A stretch of DNA of 64,000 bases, taken from the NCBI GenBank assembly GCA_947498505.1, contig CANMKG010000009.1, positions 1 through 64,000 on the forward strand, given 5' to 3'. The stretch comes from an uncultured Maribacter sp. GTDB taxonomy: Bacteria > Bacteroidota > Bacteroidia > Flavobacteriales > Flavobacteriaceae. Shown in pieces: positions 14,239 to 23,549 of the stretch. A model generated the notes under the pieces. It ran no database searches and was not told where the DNA came from. It worked only from the letters and a program-made list of their open reading frames with translations. A program made the position numbers and the translations under genes. Within the stretch, counting starts at the first letter, position 1, and each line of letters opens with the position of its first letter.

Positions 14239-14700
14239 ATGGCGACGTACAATTTAAAAATTAATGGAAAAACGCAATCAGTAGAAGCTGATGACGATAC
14301 ACCTTTGTTGTGGGTTTTACGAGATCATTTAGATATGGTCGGAACTAAATATGGTTGTGGAATAGGCCAATGTGGTGCATGTACTGTACATATAGATGGT
14401 AATGCGACCAGAAGTTGTTTGTTACAAGCAGCGCAATTAGAAGGAAAAGAAATTACCACTATTGAAGGTCTTTCTGAAAATGGAGATCATCCTGTACAGC
14501 AGGCTTGGAAAGAGGTTGATGTTCCACAATGTGGTTATTGTCAAGCGGGTCAAATAATGACAGCTTCAGCTTTTTTAGATAAAAACCCCAATCCAAATAC
14601 AGAGGAGATAAAATCTGCGATGCATGCTAATATATGTAGATGCGGAGCTTACAATAGAATACAAAAGGCAGTAGCAATTGCTTCAGAAAAAAATAGCTAA
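14239..14700 (+). CDS. 2Fe-2S subunit of a molybdenum hydroxylase
   Basis: 153 residues, the usual length for the small subunit of IorAB/CoxS-type enzymes. A plant-ferredoxin-like cluster ([16 protein letters not shown] ... RSC, near residues 40-60) is followed by the all-helical second cluster (CGYCQAGQ ... CRCGAYNRI, near 98-135). It passes electrons from the Mo site to an acceptor. It begins the operon with the large subunit and the cofactor genes. Confidence 0.95.
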   Translation: MATYNLKINGKTQSVEADDDTPLLWVLRDHLDMVGTKYGCGIGQCGACTVHIDGNATRSCLLQAAQLEGKEITTIEGLSENGDHPVQQAWKEVDVPQCGYCQAGQIMTASAFLDKNPNPNTEEIKSAMHANICRCGAYNRIQKAVAIASEKNS

Positions 14701-14716
14701 TAAAAAAACTAAAATC

Positions 14717-16924
14717 ATGTCAACGCTTATACCATCAAAATTTAGCCGAAGAGGATTTTTAAGAACATCAACTTTAGCTAGTGGAGGAATGCTAATTGGG
14801 TTTAATCTTTTTAATGCTTGTAAACCCAAAGCAGAGATGCCCGTGGATATCTCAAAACTAAATTATAACGATTTTAATGCTTTTATCAAGATTTCTGATG
14901 AAGGTATGGTGACTATATTTTCACCAAATCCTGAAATTGGTCAGGGGGTGAAAACATCTATGCCAATGTTAATTGCTGAGGAGTTAGATGTGCCTTGGGA
15001 ACATGTTAATGTGGTACAAGGTGAGTTGGATACCGAAAACTATACGCGTCAATTAGCAGGAGGTAGCCAGTCTATTCGAAAAGGATGGGAGCCTTTACGT
15101 CAAACTGGAGCAACTGCCCGACAAATGTTGGTAAATGCAGCAGCAGCGCGTTGGGGTGTTGATGCTTCGGAATGTACTGCAAGTAAAGGCGTAATTACGA
15201 ATGCAAAGGGGGAAACACTTGGATATGGAGATGTTGTAAAAGAAGCTGCGATGTTAGAAATTCCAGAAAATGTAAGTTTAAAAGATCCTAAAGATTTTAC
15301 TGTAATTGGTCAAGACGCTATAAATGTTGATATTGATAAAATTGTTACGGGAAAACCCTTATTCGGGTTAGATTATAAAACTGAGGGAATGGTCTACGCT
15401 TCGGTGTTAAGACCACCTGCTTTTGGTAAAGTATTGGCATCATATGATGATACTGCAGCAAGAGCGGTTCCGGGGGTTATTGATGTTGTTAAAATTGGAG
15501 CAAAGCTTAATGCCATAGCAGAAAAAAATTGGACCATTCAAATGGGGTCAAGTGAAAAGGTTGTAGTTATTGCAAAAACCACTTGGCAAGCTATAAAAGG
15601 CAAAAAGGCTTTACAGGCAACTTGGACAGATGATTCTACATTAGAAAGTACTGAATATCAAGATAAAAAATTGTTTGAAATACTGGACGGTGATGAGTTT
15701 ACCACAAAGCGAGAAGATGGAGATGTTAAAAAGGCTTTTGCTGAAGCCGATGAGGTAATTGAACGAACTTATGAGTCTCCTTTTTTACCACATAATTGCA
15801 TGGAACCAATGAACTTTTATGCAAATGTGACAGCAGAAAAAGTACACTTAGTTGGACCTATTCAAACTCCTGAACGAACAGCAGAAATGGTTGCAGCAAT
15901 GTTGGGTAGAGATTTAAAGGAGGTTAAACTTGAAATGACCCGTATGGGAGGAGGCTTCGGAAGAAGATTGTACAGCGATTTTGTGATGGAAGCAGCGGAA
16001 ATAGCTGATGCTATTAAAAAACCTGTAAAAATGGTTTCTACTCGTGAAGATGATATGACAACTGGGGTGTATAGACCTTCAATTAAGTACAGAATTAAAG
16101 CGGGTGTTAAAAATGGAGAAATTACAAGCTATCATTTAAAAGAGGCTGCTATAAATGTAAATATGTATGGTTTAATTCCTCATTTTTTTCCAGCAGGATG
16201 TATACCAAATTATAAGGTAGACGTTGGTAATTATAAAAGTAATGTTACTACCGGAGCATGGAGAGCACCTTATACGAACTTTTTGTCTTTTGCAGAGCAA
16301 AGTTTTTTTGATGAGATAGCTGAAATTACAGAAAAAGACCCGGTGCAGTTACGCTTAGATTTATTGCAAAAAGTAAAAGGTACTACAGATGAAAAGATAC
16401 AGTACTCTGCTGAACGCATGGAGGATGTAATTAATCTGGTAGTGGAAAAATCAGGATTAAAAACTCCTAAAGATGGTGTTTATCAAGGTTTTTGTGCTTA
16501 TTACTGTCATAATACGCATGTGGCTCAAGTAGCAGATGTGGTTTTAGAAAACAACCAACCTGTAGTTAAAAAAGTACATGTTGCTGTAGATTGCGGAGTT
16601 GTTGTTAATCCAACAGGAGCATTAAATCAAATTGAAGGAGGAGTTGTTGATGGGGTAGGACATGGTATGTATGGTGACTTTAAGTTTAAAGATGGAATGC
16701 CAGAAAGTAATAATTACAATTCGTACAGACTTATACGTATGAAGGAAGCTCCAGAAGTTGAAACGCATTTTGTGAAAAACACTTTAGCGCCAACAGGGTT
16801 AGGGGAGCCAACATTACCTCCAGCTATGGCGGCAATTTCAATTGCCATTACAAAAGCCACCGGAGGGCGTATGTATAAACAACCGTTTATAAAAAATATG
16901 CCTAAAAAAGAGGTGATAGGTTAA
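14717..16924 (+). CDS. Large molybdopterin-binding subunit of a xanthine dehydrogenase-family hydroxylase (IorB type)
   Basis: 735 residues from the ATG at 14717; the frame is open 13 codons further upstream, overlapping the small subunit. A twin-arginine leader SRRGFLRTS and a hydrophobic stretch mean folded export by Tat, probably together with the small subunit. Mo-pterin contacts include GGGFGRR, TGAWRAPYTNF, and the C-terminal GVGHGMYGDF and PTGLGEPTLPPAMAAI. Such enzymes hydroxylate N-heterocycles or aldehydes; the substrate cannot be read from sequence. There is no FAD subunit, as in isoquinoline and nicotinate oxidoreductases. Confidence 0.92.
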   Translation: MSTLIPSKFSRRGFLRTSTLASGGMLIGFNLFNACKPKAEMPVDISKLNYNDFNAFIKISDEGMVTIFSPNPEIGQGVKTSMPMLIAEELDVPWEHVNVVQGELDTENYTRQLAGGSQSIRKGWEPLRQTGATARQMLVNAAAARWGVDASECTASKGVITNAKGETLGYGDVVKEAAMLEIPENVSLKDPKDFTVIGQDAINVDIDKIVTGKPLFGLDYKTEGMVYASVLRPPAFGKVLASYDDTAARAVPGVIDVVKIGAKLNAIAEKNWTIQMGSSEKVVVIAKTTWQAIKGKKALQATWTDDSTLESTEYQDKKLFEILDGDEFTTKREDGDVKKAFAEADEVIERTYESPFLPHNCMEPMNFYANVTAEKVHLVGPIQTPERTAEMVAAMLGRDLKEVKLEMTRMGGGFGRRLYSDFVMEAAEIADAIKKPVKMVSTREDDMTTGVYRPSIKYRIKAGVKNGEITSYHLKEAAINVNMYGLIPHFFPAGCIPNYKVDVGNYKSNVTTGAWRAPYTNFLSFAEQSFFDEIAEITEKDPVQLRLDLLQKVKGTTDEKIQYSAERMEDVINLVVEKSGLKTPKDGVYQGFCAYYCHNTHVAQVADVVLENNQPVVKKVHVAVDCGVVVNPTGALNQIEGGVVDGVGHGMYGDFKFKDGMPESNNYNSYRLIRMKEAPEVETHFVKNTLAPTGLGEPTLPPAMAAISIAITKATGGRMYKQPFIKNMPKKEVIG

Positions 16925-16940
16925 ACAAAGTGAATAGTAA

Positions 16941-17180
16941 ATGAAGGTCTTGTTTTTTGGAATTTCTAAAGATATTGTAGGGAAATCTGAAATGGAAATT
17001 TCAGATTTGACAAAAAAAACTACGGTAAATGATTTAAAAAATTATTTAAAGGATGAATTTCCAGAATTCTCCAATTTAACCTCTTTTGCAGTAGCCGTAA
17101 ACAGTGAGTATGCCAAAGATGACGTATCTTTAGAGCGGAATGATGAAATTGCTGTTATTCCGCCTGTAAGTGGAGGGTAA
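16941..17180 (+). CDS. moaD: Molybdopterin synthase sulfur carrier
   Basis: 79 residues of ubiquitin-like fold ending in VSGG. The C-terminal Gly-Gly is activated by MoeB and carries the sulfur transferred to precursor Z. Its stop overlaps the moaE start (TAATG), suggesting translational coupling. Confidence 0.92.
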   Translation: MKVLFFGISKDIVGKSEMEISDLTKKTTVNDLKNYLKDEFPEFSNLTSFAVAVNSEYAKDDVSLERNDEIAVIPPVSGG

Positions 17181-17599
17181 TGAATAAGAAAATAGTAGAA
17201 ATTGTAGATACTATAAATACTTCCCAAGTGTATGCAGAATTATCGCATCCGCATAGTGGAGGTATTTGTGTTTTTGTAGGTGCCGTTAGAGAGTTTACAA
17301 ATAATGAAGAAGTTGTTGCTTTAGAATTTGAAACCTATAAATCTATGGCAATTAAAGAACTGGATAAAATTGCAGAAGAAGCCTTTGAAAAATGGCAATT
17401 AAATGCTGTTGTACTGCAACACGCTGTAGGTGCAAAAAAAGTAGAGGAGCCAGTTGTAGTTGTAGGTGCATCGTCAGCTCATCGTTCAGAATGTTTTGAG
17501 GCTTGCAGGTTTTTAATTGATACCCTAAAAGAGCGCGTACCTATTTGGAAAAAAGAAATATTTAAGAATAAATCTGTTTGGGTTTCTGCCCATCCTTAA
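17180..17599 (+). CDS. moaE: Molybdopterin synthase catalytic subunit
   Basis: 139 residues. It has the family features GGICVFVGAVREFTN, LEFETYKSMA, LQHAVGAKKVEEPVVVVGASSAHR and the catalytic Lys region PIWKKEIF. It converts precursor Z to molybdopterin with thiocarboxylated MoaD. Coupled to moaD by a one-base overlap. Confidence 0.95.
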   Translation: MNKKIVEIVDTINTSQVYAELSHPHSGGICVFVGAVREFTNNEEVVALEFETYKSMAIKELDKIAEEAFEKWQLNAVVLQHAVGAKKVEEPVVVVGASSAHRSECFEACRFLIDTLKERVPIWKKEIFKNKSVWVSAHP

Positions 17600-17601
17600 A
17601 T

Positions 17602-18585
17602 ATGTTAATAGATAATCACAATAGAAAAATTAATTATGTACGGCTTGCAGTTACAGACCGTTGTAACCTCCGTTGTACGTATTGTATGCCAGCTGAAGGA
17701 ATTAATTTTGTGCACAAAAGCAAGTTACTTTCTTTAGAAGAACTTACGACCCTTTGTGAGATTTTGGTAGCTCAGGGCATTGATAAAATTAGACTTACAG
17801 GAGGAGAACCATTTGTACGAAAAGATTTAATGGTGTTACTTCGAAATTTATCCAAATTAGAAGGACTTAAGGATATCTCCATAACCACAAATGCTACCTT
17901 AATTGGACCGTATATTGATGAGCTTAAAACATTAGGAATTAAAAATATTAATGTAAGCTTAGATGCGGTAGATAAAGATACTTTTAAAGCAATTACCCGA
18001 CGCGATAATTTTGATGTAGTATACAACAATGTTATGCGACTGATTGAAGAAGGTTTTAATGTACGCCTAAATTGTATTGCCTTAGAGGGGCAGAATACGC
18101 AGGAAATTCTACCAATGATTCAATTAACGAAAAAATATGATATTGGAGTTCGTTTCTTAGAAGAAATGCCTTTTAACGGTGGGTCAAAGGCTTTTAAAAC
18201 CATTTTGTGGGATTATAAATATATTCTTGAGCATATTAAAAGCGAGCATCTAGATTATTACAAAATAGAATCAGAAAAAACGTCTACATCTGTAAATTAT
18301 AAAATACCAGGTTACAAAGGTAACTTTGGTGTAATACCGTCTTTTAGTCGCACATTTTGCGGAACATGTAATCGGTTAAGAATTTCCGCGACTGGTGATA
18401 TTATTACTTGTTTATATGGTAAGCCAGTAATGAATTTGTTGGAAATCATGAGAGGTAATGCTGTAAAGGAAAATGTGGAGGAAGCCATTGTAAATGCTAT
18501 AGGGAATAGAGCTAAAACAGGATTTGAAGCACAGGAAAAATATAAAGGGGTTTTTGATAATTCAATGACCTCAATTGGTGGATAA
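17602..18585 (+). CDS. moaA: GTP 3',8-cyclase (radical SAM)
   Basis: 327 residues from the ATG at 17602, two bases after moaE; the frame upstream overlaps moaE. The SAM-cluster motif CNLRCTYCMP and LTGGEPFVRKDL are at the N-terminus. The C-terminal cluster is in CGTCNRLRISATGDIITCLYG, and the protein ends in the conserved Gly-Gly (SIGG). It catalyses the first step of molybdenum cofactor synthesis with MoaC. Confidence 0.96.
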   Translation: MLIDNHNRKINYVRLAVTDRCNLRCTYCMPAEGINFVHKSKLLSLEELTTLCEILVAQGIDKIRLTGGEPFVRKDLMVLLRNLSKLEGLKDISITTNATLIGPYIDELKTLGIKNINVSLDAVDKDTFKAITRRDNFDVVYNNVMRLIEEGFNVRLNCIALEGQNTQEILPMIQLTKKYDIGVRFLEEMPFNGGSKAFKTILWDYKYILEHIKSEHLDYYKIESEKTSTSVNYKIPGYKGNFGVIPSFSRTFCGTCNRLRISATGDIITCLYGKPVMNLLEIMRGNAVKENVEEAIVNAIGNRAKTGFEAQEKYKGVFDNSMTSIGG

Positions 18586-19059
18586 ATGGAAAAAAAGTTA
18601 TCACATATAGATGAAGCGGGTAATGCCAGTATGGTGGATGTTTCCAATAAGTCTACCACGGTAAGAACAGCAACGGCTTCAGGCGTTGTTCGTTTTCCAG
18701 AGTGGGTTTACAGCCAATTGGCTGAGGATAATTTTCTCGGAAAAAAAGGAAGCATTATTCAAACCGCTGTTATTGCTGGAATACAAGGTGTAAAAAAAAC
18801 AGCCGAGCTAATACCGCTTTGTCATCAACTTAATTTGAGTAAAGTAAATATTGAAATTACTCCAAATGAAAATTGTTTAAAAATTTTGTGTGAGGTAAAA
18901 TGTACTGAGCGTACTGGTGTTGAAATGGAAGCCCTTACAGGAGTTTCAGTATCTGCATTAACTATATATGATATGTGTAAAGCGTTATCTCAAGATATTA
19001 AAATAGAGGCAATTCAATTAGAGAAAAAAACAGGTGGAAAAAATGATTTCAACCGCTAA
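18586..19059 (+). CDS. moaC: Cyclic pyranopterin monophosphate synthase
   Basis: 157 residues. SMVDVSNKSTTVRTA, IPLCHQLNLSKV and CTERTGVEMEALTGVSVSALTIYDMCKA are diagnostic. It turns the MoaA product into precursor Z. The start codon directly follows the moaA stop. Confidence 0.96.
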   Translation: MEKKLSHIDEAGNASMVDVSNKSTTVRTATASGVVRFPEWVYSQLAEDNFLGKKGSIIQTAVIAGIQGVKKTAELIPLCHQLNLSKVNIEITPNENCLKILCEVKCTERTGVEMEALTGVSVSALTIYDMCKALSQDIKIEAIQLEKKTGGKNDFNR

Positions 19060-19633
19060 AATATATGGACTAGTACTTTCTGGAGGAAAAAGTACTCGAA
19101 TGGGAACCGATAAAGGCCTTATTGCATACCATGGTGAACCTCAAAGAGATTATTTGTATAAGCTATTAGATGAGGTTTGCGACAAAACCTTTATGAGTAT
19201 TCGAGAAGAACAGCAAGGAGAGTTTGCAGCGGAAGTAAACACCATTGTTGATGAAAACGAATTTCGTGGACCATATAACGGACTTTTATCAGCTCATAAA
19301 AAATATCCGGAAGTCGCTTGGTTGGTTTTGGCATGTGATCTTCCATTATTAGATAAAAATGGTCTTAAAGAGTTAATTACGCAACGAAATGCGGAGCGTT
19401 TGGCTACAGCTTACGCGCTTAAAGAAAACCCATTACCAGAACCGTTATGTGCTATCTGGGAACCTCAGGCTTTGATAAACTCTATTTCTTATTTAGAACA
19501 AGGTAATGGTTCGTGTCCTAGAAAATTTTTGATTAAAAATGAGGTTGAATTAGTATTTCCTGCGGATGAAAACATTTTGCTAAACGCAAATTCCGAAGAA
19601 GAATATAAAAGTGCCTTAGAAAAAATACAATAG
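19043..19633 (+). CDS. mobA: Molybdenum cofactor guanylyltransferase
   Basis: About 196 residues from ATG 19043; a GTG at 19034 in the same frame is an alternative. GLVLSGGKSTRMGTDKGLI is the nucleotide-binding signature and VLACDLPLLD the metal site. It attaches GMP to the cofactor, or may act as the related cytidylyltransferase; Mo hydroxylases of this type usually need the cytosine form. It overlaps the end of moaC by 17 bp. Confidence 0.85.
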   Translation: MISTAKIYGLVLSGGKSTRMGTDKGLIAYHGEPQRDYLYKLLDEVCDKTFMSIREEQQGEFAAEVNTIVDENEFRGPYNGLLSAHKKYPEVAWLVLACDLPLLDKNGLKELITQRNAERLATAYALKENPLPEPLCAIWEPQALINSISYLEQGNGSCPRKFLIKNEVELVFPADENILLNANSEEEYKSALEKIQ

Positions 19634-19634
19634 G

Positions 19635-20699
19635 ATGAGCGAAACTCGTTATTCCAGACAAACAATTTTAGAGGGTTTTGGAGCAGCTTCTCAAGAAAAA
19701 CTATCCAGAGCTAAAATTTTGGTGGTTGGTGCTGGCGGATTGGGTGTTCCTGTACTTACTTATTTAAACGCCATGGGAGTTGGTGAAATTGGTATTGTTG
19801 ATAACGATGTGGTTTCAGTAACTAACCTGCACCGCCAAGTATTGTATAATGAATTTGACGTGGGTAAACCAAAGTTAGAAATGGCTTTTGAAAAGTTAAA
19901 AGCTCAAAATTCTGAAACTAAATTCAATTTATATAAAACTTTTTTAGATACTACTGATGCATTGGATATTATTAGGAAATACGATTGTGTTATTGATGCA
20001 ACCGATAATTTTCCAACAAGATATTTAATAAATGATACTTGCGTTATTTTAAACAAACCTTTTGTTTATGGAGCTTTACATGCTTTTGAAGGTCAGGTAA
20101 GCGTTTTTAATTATAAAGGAGGAGCAACATACCGTTGTCTTTTTCCGAATATGCCAAAAGCTAATGAAGTTCCCAATTGCAATGAAAATGGAGTTTTAGG
20201 AATTGTGCCGGGTATCATAGGTAATTTTCAGGCGTTGGAGGTAGTAAAGGTTTTAACTGGAATAGGAGAACCTCTTTCTGGTAAATTGTTAATTTATGAT
20301 GGTTTATCACAGGCCATGCAAATAATTAAATTTTCACCCGTTGCTGATAACCTGAAAATAGATGCATTACAATCTAGTTATGATTTTTCATGCGAAATTG
20401 ATGTTATTTCAATAAATGCAGATGAATTACAAGAAACACTAGAGAAATCTAAAATTGAGCTAATTGATGTACGAACTCCTGATGAATTTGATGATAACCA
20501 TTTGAGTGAGGCTAAAAATATTCCATTAGACGAGCTCATAGAACGTACTAGCGAAATTGACTTTACAGCTTCGGTTTATGTTATTTGTCAATCAGGTATT
20601 CGAAGTAGTAAGGCAATAACTCTCTTAACCGAAATGTTTCCTGAGCAACATTTTATTAATGTTGACGGTGGTATGAATGCAATTGCACTTTATAGGTAA
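19635..20699 (+). CDS. moeB: MoeB/ThiF-family adenylyltransferase fused to a rhodanese domain
   Basis: 354 residues. Residues ~1-230 form the E1-like domain (ILVVGAGGLGVPVLTYL, NLHRQVLY, DCVIDATDNFPTRY). Residues ~255-354 form a rhodanese domain with LIDVRTPDEFDDNHL and the active Cys in VICQSGIRSS. It adenylates the MoaD Gly-Gly end and may also deliver sulfur. The paired CxxC zinc ligands of E. coli MoeB are missing. This is the last gene of the 14239-20699 operon. Confidence 0.9.
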   Translation: MSETRYSRQTILEGFGAASQEKLSRAKILVVGAGGLGVPVLTYLNAMGVGEIGIVDNDVVSVTNLHRQVLYNEFDVGKPKLEMAFEKLKAQNSETKFNLYKTFLDTTDALDIIRKYDCVIDATDNFPTRYLINDTCVILNKPFVYGALHAFEGQVSVFNYKGGATYRCLFPNMPKANEVPNCNENGVLGIVPGIIGNFQALEVVKVLTGIGEPLSGKLLIYDGLSQAMQIIKFSPVADNLKIDALQSSYDFSCEIDVISINADELQETLEKSKIELIDVRTPDEFDDNHLSEAKNIPLDELIERTSEIDFTASVYVICQSGIRSSKAITLLTEMFPEQHFINVDGGMNAIALYR

Positions 20700-20711
20700 T
20701 TGAGTCAGCTT

Positions 20712-21389
20712 TTATTGCTTTCGACCAATATTAGCGTAAGCTCTAACAGGAAAAGTACCTACCTTTTTAAATTTAGGAGGCACTGCACTAAAGGTAAATC
20801 CATCTTTAGGCAATAATTGTAAGTTGCATAAGTGCTCTACAATTAAAATTTCTGCGCCAAGCAATATGGTATGTGCAGGTCTTGCTTTACCTCTGGTATC
20901 ATCAATATTATGCGAGTCAATGCCTACTAAGGTAACATCTGCGTCTTTTAAGTATTGTGTGGCGCCCTGAGTTAAAAAAGGATGGTTTTCGTAATAATCT
21001 TCAGTATTCCAATGAGCATCCCAACCGGTGTGAATAAGAACGGCTTTGTTTTTTATTTTGTAACCTTGTAAGTGCTTTTCAGTGATTTCAATTGTTTGGG
21101 TATAGGGAATATTAATAACAATTGCCTCAAGATCCACATAGCGTTTTAGTGCTACTTCAGATAAATCTTTTCCGTTTTCAAAACGATGAAAGGGACAGTC
21201 AATGTATGTTCCCGTATTGGTCACCATTTCAATTTTTCCGATTTGAAATTCGGCGCCTTCAGCATAATGTTTTTTGGAATCTTCTCTACTTAAATAGTCG
21301 CAAATAATAGGAGCGGGTAGACCTTTGTATGTTACTAATCCGTCTTCGATAGTGTGGCTAAGGTCTATTAATGTATTTTGTTTACGCAT
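20712..21389 (-). CDS. Cyclase-family metal hydrolase (kynurenine formamidase-like fold)
   Basis: 225 residues. LSHTIEDGLVTYKGLPAP and VGIDSHNIDDT fit the cyclase family. The usual HxGTHxDxPxH metal motif reads NTGTYIDCPFH, so two of the three His are replaced by Asn and Tyr while Asp and the last His remain. It may belong to a subfamily with different metal use. It lies two bases after the isochorismatase-like gene, in one transcript, inside the molybdenum region. Confidence 0.8.
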   Translation of the reverse strand: MRKQNTLIDLSHTIEDGLVTYKGLPAPIICDYLSREDSKKHYAEGAEFQIGKIEMVTNTGTYIDCPFHRFENGKDLSEVALKRYVDLEAIVINIPYTQTIEITEKHLQGYKIKNKAVLIHTGWDAHWNTEDYYENHPFLTQGATQYLKDADVTLVGIDSHNIDDTRGKARPAHTILLGAEILIVEHLCNLQLLPKDGFTFSAVPPKFKKVGTFPVRAYANIGRKQ

Positions 21390-21391
21390 GA

Positions 21392-21961
21392 TTATAGTGT
21401 GTTTTCTAGTAATGTAGCTGTATTGACCACTGTGGCGAACTCGTTATTTAAATTGGCGAGGGTTGTTTGATGAATTATTTCTGAAGTAAATTTTTCGCCA
21501 TCAATTCCTATTCTGTCAAATGTAGCAGTAGCATCAGAAATTAGTATGGTGTCATAACCATAATTTCCCGCCATTCTTACTGTTGTTGAAATACAATGGT
21601 TGGTTGTTAGCCCTATTACTACAAGTTTTTTTATTTTCTGATTATCTAACCTTTCTTTTAAGTTGGTTCCTATAAAGGCACTATTAACATTTTTTTTAAT
21701 AATGGGTTCGTTAGCTAGTGGTCTTACTTCATCCTTTATCTCAAATCCGGGGTGAGATTCATGTAACCTAGAAGTTGGGTTTTGGGAGCAATGTACAATA
21801 TGAAAAACGGGTAGTTTTAGCGTTCGCCATTTGGCTAATATTTGGGCAGATTTTTTTTCTGCATTTTTATTGTTACGATTTCCGCCCCAATAATTTTCAT
21901 CATTAAACCCTTTTTGAAAATCTACAATCAGTAAAGCGGTGTTATTGTCGATTAGCGCCAT
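21392..21961 (-). CDS. Isochorismatase-family cysteine hydrolase
   Basis: 189 residues. The catalytic triad is visible as Asp (LLIVDFQKGF), Lys (IIKKNVNSAF) and Cys (GLTTNHCISTTVRMA). The family includes nicotinamidases, maleamate amidases and ureidoacrylate hydrolases; the true substrate is unknown. Position next to a cyclase-family enzyme and a Mo hydroxylase would fit breakdown of an N-heterocycle, but that is inference. Confidence 0.85.
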   Translation of the reverse strand: MALIDNNTALLIVDFQKGFNDENYWGGNRNNKNAEKKSAQILAKWRTLKLPVFHIVHCSQNPTSRLHESHPGFEIKDEVRPLANEPIIKKNVNSAFIGTNLKERLDNQKIKKLVVIGLTTNHCISTTVRMAGNYGYDTILISDATATFDRIGIDGEKFTSEIIHQTTLANLNNEFATVVNTATLLENTL

Positions 21962-22139
21962 GATATAAATATTTTAAAATACGATTGTAAATATATTTGA
22001 GATATTCATATTAAGAAGGACAAAGTAGGTTCGTATGCAGACAATTAAATTTTGCCTAAAACATAAGTTGCTTAATCTCATCTAGTAGTATTAAATCTGC
22101 ATTTTCTAATTTAGCTATTTAAAACGAAATACAGCATTT

Positions 22140-23339
22140 ATGGTTACATATGATGAGGCTTATTCAAAAGTATTGAACTCAACTCTTAATTTAGGTGTTG
22201 AAGAAGTTGCTTTGGCAAATAGTTTAGGAAGGGTTCTTGCCGAAGACGTTTTGGCTGACCGTGATTTCCCTCCATTTAATAGAGTTGCTATGGATGGTAT
22301 TGCAATTAACTTTACAGCTATAGAAAAAGATTTTTCAACTTTTAAAATAGATGGTGTAATTGGAGCAGGAACGCCTCAACAAACTTTAGATAACGAAAAT
22401 AACTGTTTTGAAATAATGACGGGTGCTGTTCTTCCTGATAATACAGATACCATTATAATGTATGAAAAGGTGACCATTAAAGATGGTTACGCTACCATTT
22501 CTGAAAAGCCTAAAAAAGGGCAGAATGTACACAAAAAAGGAAGCGACCTCAAGGAAAATACTATTGTGTTAAAAGCTGGGTTAATTATAGACGCTGCGGA
22601 AATAGGTGTTTTGGCTTCTGTAGGTAAAAGCATGGTGTTAGTACAAAAACAACCGAAAATAGGATTAGTTGCTACGGGAAACGAGCTTGTAGATGTTTCG
22701 GAAAAACCTTTACCTCATCAAATTCGAAAATCAAATATGTATTCGTTGGAAGTGGCGTTACAAAAAGTACATATTAAAGCAGAACATTTATATTTTAAAG
22801 ATGATAAACAAAGTATAACAGATGGACTTAAAGAGGCTTTAGTTAAGTATGATGTTTTGTTACTAAGTGGAGGTGTTTCTAAAGGAAAATATGATTTTTT
22901 ACCTGAAGTTTTACAAGATAGTGGCGTAGAGAAAATGTTTCATAGAGTATACCAAAAACCAGGCAAACCCTTTTGGTATGGAGTACATTCTCCGCTCAAT
23001 ACATGCGTGTTTTCATTTCCTGGAAACCCGGTATCTACCTTTGCAAATTATCATGCGTATTTTTTACCATGGTTGTTAAAAACATATGGTATTTCACCAG
23101 AGGAAAAAAAAGTAATTCTGCAAGACGAAATAAGTATTTCTGGAGATTTAACTCGTTTTGTTTTAGTTAAAACCTTTTGGAGAAGTGGTAAACTCATGGC
23201 AAAGTTTTCTAAAGAAAATGGCTCAGGAGATTTAACCAGTTTAGCAATGTCTGATGGTTTTGTAAAATTAGCACCAAGAAAAAGTAACTATTGTGTTGGA
23301 GAAGAAGTGGCATTTATAGCAACCAGAAACTTTTTGTAA
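22140..23339 (+). CDS. moeA: Molybdopterin molybdenumtransferase
   Basis: 399 residues, standard length. FPPFNRVAMDGIAI, EIMTGAVLPDNTDTIIMYE, VLLLSGGVSKGKYDF and FSFPGNPVSTFANY match MoeA domains in order. It inserts molybdate into adenylated molybdopterin. It is separated from the main operon by the two convergent hydrolase genes and starts 178 bp beyond them. No moaB/mogA gene is seen in the window. Confidence 0.95.
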   Translation: MVTYDEAYSKVLNSTLNLGVEEVALANSLGRVLAEDVLADRDFPPFNRVAMDGIAINFTAIEKDFSTFKIDGVIGAGTPQQTLDNENNCFEIMTGAVLPDNTDTIIMYEKVTIKDGYATISEKPKKGQNVHKKGSDLKENTIVLKAGLIIDAAEIGVLASVGKSMVLVQKQPKIGLVATGNELVDVSEKPLPHQIRKSNMYSLEVALQKVHIKAEHLYFKDDKQSITDGLKEALVKYDVLLLSGGVSKGKYDFLPEVLQDSGVEKMFHRVYQKPGKPFWYGVHSPLNTCVFSFPGNPVSTFANYHAYFLPWLLKTYGISPEEKKVILQDEISISGDLTRFVLVKTFWRSGKLMAKFSKENGSGDLTSLAMSDGFVKLAPRKSNYCVGEEVAFIATRNFL

Positions 23340-23549
23340 CATAAAAACCATTGTTTTGTAGGTAGATTTATCTAGTTAGGTGAGTTTTATCAAATTCTGG
23401 ATTCAGAAATCATTGTTTTTTTATTTAGATTCCTGAAAAATAGGGGCTTATGTTGTTTCTTGAGCATGACAATTGTAAAGAAATTTATATATTGCCGTAA
23501 CTATACTGTATACACAAAACCGTTAGCTATCATTTTAAACACATGAAAA

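Noticed and set aside
17772-18029. Minus-strand ORFs within moaA and moaC
   Set aside because: Shadows of strongly conserved plus-strand enzymes.
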